From positions 11,989,501 to 12,053,500 of the forward strand of contig NC_092568.1 in assembly GCF_037975245.1 (NCBI RefSeq): 64,000 nucleotides of DNA. Direction: 5' to 3'. This DNA comes from Apostichopus japonicus. Lineage: Eukaryota; Echinodermata; Holothuroidea; Aspidochirotida; Stichopodidae. This document shows positions 47,901 through 58,515 of this stretch, one piece after another. The notes beneath the pieces were generated by a model. The model had not been told where the DNA came from and did not search any database. It saw nothing but the letters and a program-made list of their open reading frames with translations. The stretch's first letter is position 1. Each line of letters starts with the position of its first letter. Made by a program: the position numbers and the translations under genes.

Positions 47901-48434
47901 TGAAGACTGCGTACATGCTTGAGGAAATATGGGGTTACTTTCCCGTTCATGAAACAATCCCTCGTTAATAAAGTTAACTTACATGTAGCGTACTGTTTTT
48001 TTTTTTCTTCTTTTGCATTAACTTATCTAAGGCCGAAGAAAACTGAGGGTTTGCTTCGTAACTCGAGATGCATGGAGGCCAGAGGTCACGAATTTTCCTC
48101 GTTTGATTCCGCCGTTCAAGCTCCTGGAATGAGCGACAGAAGATCGTCAAAAGGAGATTCAAACAGGGGAACGAATAACTCCATGGGAACAACGGATGGA
48201 ATGACCCCTTTGACAATGCCTGGAAGTGACGACACCGATGACGAAACAGCTGGAGCATCTTTTGAAACCGAATGGGTGAAAGCAGCGATCAGGATCGATG
48301 TGATCTTGTTTATCCTCTCATTGTCTGCGATGACTTTAGCAGCTTTATACTGCGCCATGTTATTTAAATTCCACAAACCTGATCACGATCACGACGAGCT
48401 TGAGACCGGCGATGAGGATCACCATGATGACTAG
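38903..48434 (+). CDS. Nicotinic-receptor-like Cys-loop ligand-gated ion channel
   Basis: Plasma-membrane pentameric channel subunit. Exons are 38903-38984, 39965-40104, 42506-42550, 44208-44317, 45013-45199, 46006-46363, 46860-47043, 47502-47733 and 48039-48434, with phases matching throughout: 577 residues. A signal peptide spans about 1-27. The N-terminal helix region has [12 protein letters not shown]. The Cys loop is Cys161-Cys175 with 13 residues between. The loop C vicinal pair Cys226-Cys227 is flanked by Tyr224 and Tyr231, as in alpha subunits. TM1 is about 247-268, TM2 276-295 after GEK, TM3 309-329, followed by a long Ser/Thr-rich intracellular loop, and TM4 about 530-550 before an acidic His/Asp-rich tail. 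Usual agonist-box aromatics are altered (Thr86, Phe124, Phe182 where Trp, Tyr, Trp are expected). Exons of 140, 45 and 110 nt match vertebrate nicotinic genes. The last acceptor is uncertain: 48039 fits the phase, 48032 would need another donor. A (ATGG)n array sits in the 42551-44207 intron. Confidence 0.88.
41972..42098. repeat. AAT/ATT trinucleotide repeat tract
   Basis: Imperfect (AAT)n on the left and (ATT)n on the right form a loose inverted arrangement. Intronic in the receptor gene, next to a tRNA-like SINE. Confidence 0.85.
42110..42376 (-). mobile_element. tRNA-derived SINE, minus strand
   Basis: On the minus strand from 42376 the sequence reads AAGGTGGCCGAGTGGATAAA, an A box of Ser/Leu-type tRNA, and at 42313-42295 GGGTTCGATACCCGG, a perfect B box arm. 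The spacing is long, as in type II tRNAs, but the anticodon stem is not paired properly. The sequence continues past the tRNA part into an unrelated tail toward 42110. It lies in a receptor intron. Confidence 0.65.
42900..43672. repeat. Giant (ATGG)n microsatellite
   Basis: About 730 nearly uninterrupted bases of ATGG (roughly 183 units), then a degenerate edge with ATGGATAT variants to 43672. Because the unit is four bases, three frames on + read (WMDG)n and one frame on - reads (IHPS)n without stops. These are artefacts, not proteins. It lies within the intron between the 45-nt and 110-nt receptor exons. Confidence 0.98.
45669..45736 (-). mobile_element. tRNA-like sequence (glycine-type), probable SINE head
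   Basis: On the minus strand the ends TGGAGTG and CACTCCA pair over seven bases. TTAGCTCAGTGGTTAACGCC forms a D-arm/A box. TGCCTTCCAATCA recalls the tRNA-Gly(TCC) anticodon loop, but its stem is broken. The B box (GGTTAGAGTCAC) is degenerate. It is best read as a decayed tRNA-derived element in a receptor intron. Confidence 0.5.
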
Positions 48435-49420
48435 GCTCGTCACGTGACAGACCTATAGTATACAGTATAAGTTAGGAGGGGCTACATGTAGTGATAGGAA
48501 GGACTATGTAGGGAGATGGTACAGGGAGGGGGGGGGGGAGTAGTAAACTTCTATCAACGTCAAGGCCGTGGTGTTTCTGGTTAGAATTTCCAAACCACTT
48601 CCAGTGACGGATTCCTCAAGGATTCCTCGGAAGAGGCCCACCTGAGAGACAATTTTCGGTAGGATACAGCCGAAGTTACTACCGAAACAGCGGTGAATTA
48701 CTTGAAAATATCGGTATAAGAAATTCTTAATGGCTGCAGGTGAAGAATGATAATGTTTATCTACTATGTGCATCGTTTCATGCAAACAAATTTATTGTTT
48801 AAGCTATTTTTTAATGCCAGATATATTACGGAAGTGGAGGCGTGTGCCTTCCGTAACTCCTCCGTGAATCCACCCATGTGACTCAATAACTCTTCGCCCG
48901 CCCCAAGTGCTCCTCAACCGCAATTAATTCGCCAGTGGATTGCTGCATGTACCGGTCCTCCGATACTAACCTCGCAGCGCCTATATAATATATGGTCATT
49001 TCTTGTATAAAGCAAGGTTTTGTTGATCACATTGAAACAGAAGCTGAAATTTTCAAAGTGAATGTAAAAAATTGTTTAAGCCAAATGTACTACTGGAAAT
49101 TATGGTTGTACAGAGTAAAAGGTTGGAGGATGGGGCGGCAGGGAGGAGGGGTGTAAGGATGGTAATCCTCCATCAATGAGAATTGCAACATCTGAACACT
49201 GGTACATGTATAGTGAGTTGCATAACTATATATAGATCACTTATGCAATTGCACTTTTAGTTGAGTTTGACATGTGTGACAATAACGACATCTTTCCAAA
49301 GGTTTGTTGTCATTATGATAGTTTATGTAGTCCTTCTATCTCCCTCCCCTCCCGTCCTCTCCCACTCCCCTTTATATTCGAACTTACTTCAAAATTTATT
49401 CTTTGTTCTTTGTCATTCAA

Positions 49421-49840
49421 ACGCCTACAGTGGAATTAAGACCTTCCTTATCGGTTTCGAACCTCTGGACAAACAACTAGCGTCCATATTGTAGTGGTTA
49501 GGATGTCCGCATACAAAGCGAGAGGCCCGGGTTCGAATCCCGGTGGAGGCTGGAAGTTTTTTTCACTGTTCTGGATTTTCCAACTCACTACAATTTCAAT
49601 TATATATATATTCATTTGCCTATGTCGTTTACTTCCATTTCATTTAACAGATTTCGAGATCCGGCTTTAGGAATCACAAATGATTTCGAGTTGATTGGCA
49701 TCATATTTGATCTCTAGAGTAAGGCAAATTTGTCACCAAAACAGAATTAGTATTGTTCGATACAGGTGACACACGCCTACAGTAGAATAACGACCTTCAA
49801 TATACCGGTTTCGAACCTCTGGGCATACAATTAGCGTCCA
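49421..49840. repeat. Duplicated ~70-bp segment beside a tRNA-like sequence
   Basis: The segment 49421-49490 (CGCCTACAGTGGAATTAAGA, then CGGTTTCGAACCTCTGG and TAGCGTCCA) recurs with changes at 49770-49835. Only the first copy runs into the tRNA-like body. This suggests copies of one composite SINE family, one of them truncated. Confidence 0.6.
49480..49550 (+). mobile_element. tRNA-like cloverleaf, probably a SINE head
   Basis: GCGTCCA and TGGAGGC pair at six of seven positions. The T arm CCGGG-TTCGAAT-CCCGG is perfect. The anticodon loop ATACAAA between TCCGC and GCGAG would give anticodon ACA, which no standard tRNA uses. The D stem is weak. A promoter-competent tRNA relic is likelier than a working gene. 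Confidence 0.5.
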
Positions 49841-51059
49841 ATTTATTTTGTGTATTTGCTACGTTTTCATTGATGGTGTGATTGATTAATTGATTGATGA
49901 ATTTCTTGGTTGATTTAGTTTTTGGTTTCGATGGTAATCGTAACTTGTGTAGTGTAATTGTATCAAAAATGGTGGTTCGGGCCATTTCTATATTAAAAGC
50001 TTAGTATTGGTTACTTACAAGCAGAAGTCTAGTGCAATGAAGTCATCGAAACCTCAATGCATTTTGCATCCTGGTTAGAATGCTGGATCCGACCCTAGTA
50101 CACCATAGATAGAAGTCCTGCAGTGCCAAAGTCCTGGTTTTATTCATTGCTAATTTCTATACGTGCGTATATCTTTGGTTATTGTGACAAAGGTGCGGTG
50201 CTACAGCAGCACATAAACCACCACTGATTTGTTTCTTATAATGTATGAAACACTACAACGGAAGTGTTAAAAAATGTTGGAAAACATAATAAATTCAAGT
50301 TGAAAGTCTGTTCAATTGCATCCATTTTGTTGTACTTGTATTATTGGTTCTTCTCTTCACATTGTTAGTAAACCTCCTTAAACTATTGACCCCCCCCCCC
50401 TTCCACCCAGATCAGAGTTCTTGGATACCAAGGTCTCAATCCCACATAGGCCTATAGGCAGAGTGTTAGTAAATTCATTTACCTAATATTATTATAGAAG
50501 GCAACAAATCACATTTTTTTTTTGCGTTTTTAACATCTGCTTTTACATCATTGACACAGTACAAAAGATCACAGTTTCCTTTTTTTTCTAATTATATGGT
50601 TTTCACCGAAATAACCCAAAACTATGTTACAGCGCCGTGGGCGCTAGATGCTTGGCTTCTAACTTGCCATATAGATGGAACATTTTTATGCATCACAGAT
50701 GGGGTACATCGTAACTGCAAATAAATTGAGATATGACGTGATGATTCTCCGCCCAGTATTTCCTTCATCTCTATATCTCGTTAGAAACACTAGTTCCCTG
50801 TCATCAAAACCAAACTAATATCTAACTCGTAACTGGGTTTTTGTTTTTTTATCCGATACGATTACGGTTCCTTTTCTGTTCTACGAAACAAATATTTTTG
50901 TCGCCAACTTAGAGATTCCGAAAAGCAGTTTCATGATGCGTTTATGCGCAAGTTGGTTTCTTCATTCAGTGCAGTACACGAACGCGATGAAACAAATGAT
51001 ATAGTCAGAAGCGTACGTCTGCAGACGCGCGCGTGCAATGTTTGTATGTATAGATGGAA

Positions 51060-51960
51060 TAGGAGCAATCAATCTAGCGCCCTCGACACTATACAAAAAT
51101 TTCTAATTGCATCAACCTGGTCTTTGAAGTTAAGTTTACAGTCAATGATAGTACCTAGATATTTATAGTGGTGCACCTTTTCGACAATCTCATCATTAAC
51201 CCTGATTTGAGCATGATCACATGGCTGTTTTCTGAAGTCAAATACTATCTCTTAATTTTTTGCCATTCAATTTAGGTAGTTTTGGTTGCACCAAGTAACA
51301 AAATCTTCGATTTCCTTCTCATACGGAGCAACAACATCGTTGTGCAGGTAATCGGTTATCACGGTATCATCAGAATATTTAATAATAGAACAGACATCGT
51401 GTTTACTTCTGCAATCGTTAGTGTATAAGCAGAAAAGGACAGGAAATAGACAGCATCCATGAGGGGCACCAGTACTAACGGATCGAACATCAGAGCAAAT
51501 GCCATTTAATTTAACAAACTGTGGTCTGTCTCTTAAATAGTTTAAGATCCACAACGTAACCTGCAATTTACACCCATAGCTAACAGTTTATTAATTAATA
51601 AGTGCTGCTGAATGGAGTTGAAGGCACTCGAAAAGTCAACAAATGTAGCCCTAACAAAAGAATTTGGAGTTTCCAAGTGTTAAAAATTGTTATGCAAAAA
51701 CAATAGGACTGCGTCATCGACCCTTCTATTAGCTCTATATGCAAATTGCATGGGATCTATGGTAACGCCACTCTCATTTAACAAAGTCCTAAGGATAAGT
51801 TTTTCGAGACATTTCATTACGGTAGAAGTAAGTGCCACTGGACGATAATCATTTAAAGTAGTGACTGTACGTGATTTTGGAACTGGGGTGATTGCGGATG
51901 TTTTCCAAATAACAGGGATCTCACCAGTATCAATTGTAAAGAAGACTTTTGCCACTTTGA
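51060..51960 (-). pseudogene. Truncated LINE reverse transcriptase (CR1/Rex-like non-LTR)
   Basis: Minus-strand reading shows reverse transcriptase blocks in order. At 51955-51680: PVIWKTSAITPVPKS, DYRPVALTSTVMKCLEKL, DPMQFAYR. At 51566-51267: SVSTGAPHGC, then the catalytic box IIKYSDDT. At about 51240-51070: the thumb region HHYKYLGTIID. A frame break falls between the blocks around 51570-51680 and a stop near 51255. The 5' part (endonuclease) is absent, the usual 5' truncation of LINEs. Not functional as it stands. Confidence 0.85.
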
Positions 51961-52078
51961 CGCCTCAAGCAAGTCAATTGTGAATACATAAAGAAGTTAT
52001 CCTGTACATGGTCATGTACGTCCGGCAAAATTATCTTTCAAATAGCTATACAATGAGAGTTGTTTATTACTCCTCAGC

Positions 52079-53327
52079 TCACAAGACACTAAATCCAGTG
52101 GTGAGCTTCACGTCTTCTCTGTCTGTGAGAGGATGGGACTTTCTAACGTTCCCTACATCCCTCCAGGTGATCTAGAAGAGGTTGAGGATGAGTGGGGTAT
52201 GCCCATCATTCTAGGGGGAGGTGGTAATGGGGCTGTACAACTGATGAGAATCAAACCAACTCAAGTACTTTGTGCAGTCAAGACACAGTACAAACATCTC
52301 AATGAAGAAACTGCCGGTCAGGTAAATAAACCATATAACTCATTTACATTATAATTAAATTTGTAGTTATGATTTACGTAAACTGACATTAAAACAGCTG
52401 TTTCTTTTATTTCACCATATGTTACTTTAATAACATATTTTGTTTGCTAGTTCATTACTTTCCAGAATTTTAGTTAAACCCCTGTTATGATTGCAGCAAG
52501 AATTTTGATAGAAATTTGTTGTTCGATTTGTTTAGTTTATGCCTCGGAAAGCAGTTTGTGGCTTTCATATTTGCATGGTATTATTTTCCTCTCTTTTTCA
52601 GAACTTTGCACGAGAAGTCAGAGTTTTGAAAGCATTAGAAGGCTTGGAGTGCATTCCAACATTTTTCGGCGTCACTTTGCCCCCAGATGATGGACCTTTT
52701 CCCGCCATAGTTCAAGAGTTCGTCACAAACGGTCAATCGTACACTGCAACGTCACTCTATGATGCCACAGACAAGCGTCTTATCACGAAAGATAATTCTT
52801 TACAGGTGGCGATGGATATCTGTTTGGCTCTAAGGGACATGCACGCCAGGTATTGGTTGCATTGTGACATCAAATCGGACAACATTCTGTTGCAGCCATC
52901 GAGTGTCGCAGACGACACTGAGGACCTCTGGGATGACGTCGACAGCGTTGCATCATGGGAACCAACTCAGGACATATATCCTACCGAGTCAAATCCAAAC
53001 TTCAAAATTAAATTGATTGATTTTGGTTTGACATTAAACATGAATGATCAAGAACAATATTTACAATTCACCGACGAAAGACAAACCGAGATGATGAAGA
53101 ATTCCATTCATGTTGCACCGGAAGTAATTACAGGTCAAAGGCCATTCAGCAAAGCTTCTGATGTATTTTCCATCGGCCGCGTCCTGAAAGACCTCAGTGT
53201 CGTCGGAGACGACTATCTGTTACGTCTTGGAGAACAATGTATGAAACCTAATCCAGATGAAAGACCAAAACTTGATGACGTCATAGACATCATAAATGTC
53301 AGGATACAGAGTGTGAAGATTCCTTAA
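52079..53327 (+). CDS. Small non-RD protein kinase
   Basis: Eukaryotic-type kinase fold encoded by two visible exons, 52079(or 52133)-52321 and 52602-53327, joined in phase 0. From the ATG at 52133 it has 304 residues. Visible features: Gly-rich loop LGGGGNGAV (27-35), VAIK-type lysine Lys50 (AVK), alpha-C Glu68, catalytic loop HCDIKSDN (150-157, Cys replacing the usual Arg of HRD), DFG at 203-205, and APE-like VAPEV before SKASDVFSIG. An acidic insert (DDTEDLWDDVDS) sits between the catalytic loop and DFG. The frame is open back to an acceptor at 52077 with 18 codons before the ATG, so an upstream exon is possible and the true start is unknown. Substrate and family are not recognised. A polyadenylation signal AATAAA is at 53532. 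Confidence 0.85.
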
Positions 53328-53531
53328 TGTTACAATAATGAACCTTAATCACGCGAATCATGGTGCTTAAGTGAAAGCCGAAAATCATGAGAAAACATCT
53401 TTTAAGACATATTTTAATTACTATCACTGATGATTATCATGTGATTTTTATTTTCATGGTAAATTTTTTATTTATTTTTTATTTTCGTATATTGCGCGAA
53501 ATACACCTTATTATATTTGGATACGTGCAAT

Positions 53532-53537
53532 AATAAA
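53532..53537 (+). terminator. Polyadenylation signal of the kinase gene
   Basis: AATAAA about 205 bases after the kinase stop codon. Confidence 0.5.
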
Positions 53538-55059
53538 TTTAAGTTAAGAGCAAAGACATCGTTTCTTAATGTGTATTTTTGCTCTTATTGAATTCATGAA
53601 TCTTTACCAACTACTCTGGGAAGCACACAAACGTATTTACCTTTCCATACCATTTTGGATGAATTAGCTTACCTACACTTGATGACGTCATTGGCAATAT
53701 GTAAGCACACAGAGTAACCAGGTACCATAACGGGTTGTACAGATCAGCCTCAGTTATAAGGATCACTGGCTTCAGTGGATTCGGAAATAAATTAATTAAT
53801 TCGTGGTTTTGTTCATAACAGTAACACAGGAGTAGGCCAAGTAAAATACAGTGAAAGAGAAAATTTTCCCACACACCCACCCTGTACTTATTCATATATA
53901 CACACGCACAACGCATACAAACTCCAACTTTATTGCTGATGTTGAAGGCCTACACGGCAAGTACCACAACCACATCAAAACTTTCTTGTGGTACATTGCA
54001 TCTGATATAACACAATTGTATCAATATATCGGTAAACAGGCGCGAATAAAGGGGTGTAGTGGTGTTCACTCCTCCCTTCCTCCTTATTTATAGCGCAAAA
54101 ATGCTTCAGGATGAATCATTTCAAGTCATCAGTTTTATATTTTATGGGGAATGACCAAGGGACAACAACAACCCCTCCCCACGTACCCCCTTCAATATGA
54201 AGCGGCTTCAACAACTCCAATATCACAACTTCTCCTCTTTAAATCCTGGATCCGGCCCTGGTTCACTTTTAGGGGAATATTTCTATACGTACGTACATCG
54301 TTGATTATTATGACAAAGGTATGGGACTACAGCAGCACCTAAATCACCCATGATGCTGTTTTAAGTTCTTAACAAATATGGACGAAACACTGTAACGTAA
54401 GTATTAGAAAATGCTGGTAAACGCTGATTAGTTGCCTTTTCCTTACTTGTAAACCGATCCGTAATCATCGGTGCCTCTCCTTAAATTGTTGCTGGACCAC
54501 CTTAAACTATTGGTACCCAAACCCCCCTCTCCCGCACCACCCAACTCAGAGTTCTTGGCTACCAAGGCCTCAATCACATACATAGGCAGAGTGTTAGTAA
54601 ATTAAACTAAAAATAAACTAGTATTATTATAGAAGTCAAAGAACCCCTATTTATTATATCACTGAAAAAAAAGATCCTTTTATATCACTGAAAAAAAAAT
54701 ATCACACAGTTCTATCATTTTGAAAAACAAAAAAGTAAATGCCGCCTCCATTTATAACTGCTATGAATTTTTACTCTAAGTTTGTTCAATTCCGTTCACT
54801 AAATTGGGGATATTCGTACAAAAAAAACCCCCCATAACTATACACATACGCAACAAAAATTGCAGGGTTAGCCGTGTGGCAAATTAAACATGTAAACTAT
54901 AATGGACACAATTAGCATCCGTACAGACATCGTTTGTAGCTTCTCACGTGGTTCTGGAATGCAAAGCATGATGAGATAGAATCGTAACCTATGCAATCAT
55001 GCTGGCGGATGAATGTGTGCGTGCGTGCGTGGGTGTCTCGTGTGTGTGTGTGTGCCGCC

Positions 55060-55500
55060 TCGCTTGTAAACACGACATCTCAAGAACGAAAGCTTGGACC
55101 AATCTCATATTTCTTGTGTAGCAGAACCACATTTAGGATAAAAAGCCTATTGTTTTTGCTGGAGGTCAAAGGTCATTTGGGGTCACCAGGGGGCAAATTG
55201 TGAAAACCTTGTAAACACGATATTCCAAGAAGGGAAGCTTGGATCAACCTCGTATTACGTGTGAAGGAGTACCACATTAAGTAGAATAAGCCTATTGCTT
55301 TTGTGGAGATCAAAGGTCATTTAGGGTTAGTAGGGGTCAAATTGTGAAAACCTTTTTTAACACGGTATCTCAAAAAGGGAAGCCTGGAACAATCTCATAT
55401 TTAGCATGCAGTTGTGACACGTTAAGTAGAAGACGCCTTTTGTTTTTTGTAGAGGTCAAAGGTCATTAGGAGTCACCAGAGGTTAAATTGTGGAAAGCTT
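55060..55500 (+). repeat. ~150-bp tandem repeat with AGGTCA DR1 sites
   Basis: Three copies of a unit with TAAACACGA-ATCTCAAGAA, AAGCTTGGA-CAATCTCATA, AAGCCTATTG and then GGAGGTCAAAGGTCATTTGG and GGTCAC. Perfect or near-perfect AGGTCA-A-AGGTCA elements lie at 55163-55175, 55307-55319 (AGATCA variant) and 55453-55465. A diverged copy at 56390-56430 keeps only GAGGTCA words. Confidence 0.85.
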
Positions 55501-58159
55501 ATTTCATAATCTACTGTATCTCCAACCGACCAGCCGATTAGATAACATAAGAATTGGAGGGGTTGTTGGCAATTAGAAATTAGCTTATGGGCATACGTAG
55601 ATAGTTTCAGCAAACCAGCGACCAAACTGACATTGAATTAAACGTGTACTCCGTACATACATGTGAATAAAGTTGTATATACTGCTTGTACGTACATCGG
55701 TAAACCCGTTGCGAGTGGAAGATAGATGCTCTTTCAACCTTATATTTCCAGTGCGAAAAAAAAACGCTTTGATTTAGGCAGTGTATTGGAGTAAAAGCGA
55801 TAATTTCGCACACCAATCTGCAGCTAAAACACAAGATAAATAATTGGGAAAATGTATGTATCGCGCTAATCGAGTAGCGGTTCAAAGTAGCAGTGAGGTA
55901 CTGCATAGGACTCGCGCACACCTATAGCTACTGTATAATATATGGCTAGGATTAGAGGAGCCCTAACGTAACAGAAGCCAAGCTAGCTTCGTAGTTATTT
56001 TTGTAGATGTTTTATGTTATTTGTTTGAGGCACTAGTAGGTCTAGCTGCTTATTTATGATTCTGCGACATGTTTAACTCTGTTCATCCCTTACTTTTGGT
56101 AGAAAAGTTGAAATTTCTGGCTATAAGTGCCTAACCTTTGTTCATAGAAAATATTTAATGTTGTAGATCTGTACTATTAAGATTTGAACATCAGTCTTAG
56201 TGGCGAGTGAATTTTGCGTTTTGGCGAGTAGATTTTTAGTCACGGTCGCCAAATAGCGAGTACTTTTAACAATATTTCAGTGTCGATGCCAGAAAACTTT
56301 TAAAACATGATTTCTCATAGTAAAAACCATGGATACTTTTCATACATGGTATATGGACTTGCCATATTGAGTACAAGAATCCTGTTGCTTGTGAGGTCAA
56401 TTCTCATATGAGGTCACCAGAGGTCAAACTCTGAAATCCTTTACATGATATCTAACGATGGGAATCGTGGTTACTTCTCATAGAAGGTGTGTGGATGCAT
56501 CACATTGAGTACATGACCCCTATTGTTTTTGGTGGAGGTGTGTATTACATCGTTCCGTAGACTGACCTGCGTTTAGCATGTCATAGTATAGTGGTTCGGG
56601 CCAATTATATTGTGACAGCTATTTCTGGTTAACAAGCATATGTCTACTACTATAAAGTCATCGAAACGTCAGTGAATTTTGCATTCTGGTTTCATTTGCT
56701 TTATACGTCGTCACTAAAGGCCTATATATGTCAGAAGAGGCTTCATAAATGTGGTGGGGGGGCGGGGGGAGTGAGGGGGGGGACAAGCAAACAGTTTGGG
56801 ATGGGGTAACTTTGAGAAGTGGAAAAACGCACCTTAGTAGGTTAGGGGTACACGTCCTAGTCCCAACTCCAAGCTTCATAGATGAAGCGAATTTAAATTT
56901 TATGAATATTCAAACCAAGTTAAAAACTACATGACAGAACTTGAATTATACTTACATTCCTCGAGAATATATCTCCAGGTCTAGAGGGCGAAGTTCCCAG
57001 AAGCTCAAGCATATTCATTTTTCTCTTGTATGTGAGAAAGAGAATTTTTTTTTGGAATCTATTTCAAAGCCCTTGTCGGGGGAAATCCCCCAAAAGTTTT
57101 ACGATTTTGAGATATTTCTTGTTCTCTCCGTAGCGACTTTAAAACAATATTTAAAGTGTTAAAAAAATTACCGAAATCGAGACAGAAGGTAGAGTAGGGC
57201 TCAACCACGTATACTTCTGGGTGACTTAAACCCCTAGAAAGAACGGGAGAGGGGGGGGGGGACCCAAACCCCAATGGCAGACAAAATATTACAAAAAAAG
57301 TCTAAAGTACAGTAGCCTACATCAAGATATATGTATACGTCGTACGACAGTCGAAAGAGCCTATATCGTGAAATGGAAAGTCAACGATACAAGCGTCATG
57401 TAATACCTCAAAATAAGGGGAAAAGGCATTGACCCCTCGATCACACTAAGAAGTCTGGCTGCGCGCCTTTGTGAAGGGGAATAATGTGTCAAATTCAATA
57501 TCAAACATATCTCAATCGGGGGGGGGGGGTCACAGCACTTATTTAGGGGGGGCAAAATGTTTATTTGTGAATGCGCCGTCCCGGAAGAGGGGTCTAAGGG
57601 GAGGGGTGTCTATATTTTGCAACTTGACGTAACTTAATGTTCAAGAATTTTCTGGCTTAGTCTGTCAGATATTTATGTTTTTAATTTAGGCGGATAATAA
57701 AGTTATACCAACAAAAATGGTAATTAACCCTTTTGCTTTGATAATGTTTTAAAATAATTAAGGATAATAAAATGCAATTTGGTGCTATCTGGTGATTATC
57801 CATTATGAGAGAACAAAAAGATCTTTTCTGCTTGAATAGTTGGGCGAAAGCCTACTTCAGCCCCTCCATCTCAAGAGGGTTTGGGGAATTTAAATTCATG
57901 CCGGGTACTAGTGCTAGCGGTTCACGCCGGGGCCTCTGTAACCTTGTTAGAGAGAAAACAACTGGTTATTGTGATGGTTGGTGGATAGAAGTTTAACTGA
58001 TGAACATAATATGTTTCGTCCTTTGTAAGAAAAGTTTTTGCTTGAGTATTTTTTTAACACTACAAATCGTATCTGGGGGCAGGGACGTCGCTAGAGGGGG
58101 GTGTGGGGGGGTGTCTCACCCCCCAATCTTGGTTAAAATGACGATAGTTGGAAAATTTG

Positions 58160-58262
58160 AGTGCGACAGTCGAAATTTCCGACTGTCGGAATTTCCGACT
58201 GTCGCCAGCTTCAATTCGGAATTTCCGACTGTCGCGCTCTAATTTTTCTGACTGTCGCACTC
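58160..58262. repeat. Short direct and inverted repeats of CGACTGTCG
   Basis: Four direct AATTTCCGACTGTCG-like units, framed by GTGCGACAGTCG at 58161 and its reverse complement CGACTGTCGCAC ending at 58260. The whole can fold into a ~100-base hairpin. Confidence 0.8.
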
Positions 58263-58515
58263 TTATTTTCATATGTTTAAAATTTTCGATCAAAATTGAC
58301 CTTTAATCAGTCATATTTACCACGGTTTCCTCGTCACATTGAGAAATTGTATCTCGCGATCCTTATACTCCACCATACAAAACTTCGTATGATTTTGAAT
58401 ACTCTAAACAAAAATACAACGTTCGCCAACTTCAATTCGGAAAATTTCTGTATTAATTTTGCTATTGGGTGGGTCGACCTTGTTCGCTAGCTTAAAGTAA
58501 GTTCAGGATATACCA

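Larger units (their letters stand above)
48435..51059. other. Intergenic, repeat-rich; no gene recognised
   Basis: Holds poly-G near 48526, a tRNA-like sequence (49480-49550), a second copy of the sequence that precedes it (49769-49840), and AT-rich unique sequence. No splice-supported exon was found. Confidence 0.5.

Noticed and set aside
47919-48038. Coding sequence starting at the ATG 47919 as a separate small gene
   Set aside because: The part from 48039 supplies the missing TM4 of the receptor; the upstream stretch contains a pyrimidine tract typical of an intron end.
49480-49550. Functional tRNA gene
   Set aside because: Anticodon ACA is not used, the D stem is weak, and the preceding sequence is duplicated nearby, all pointing to a SINE.
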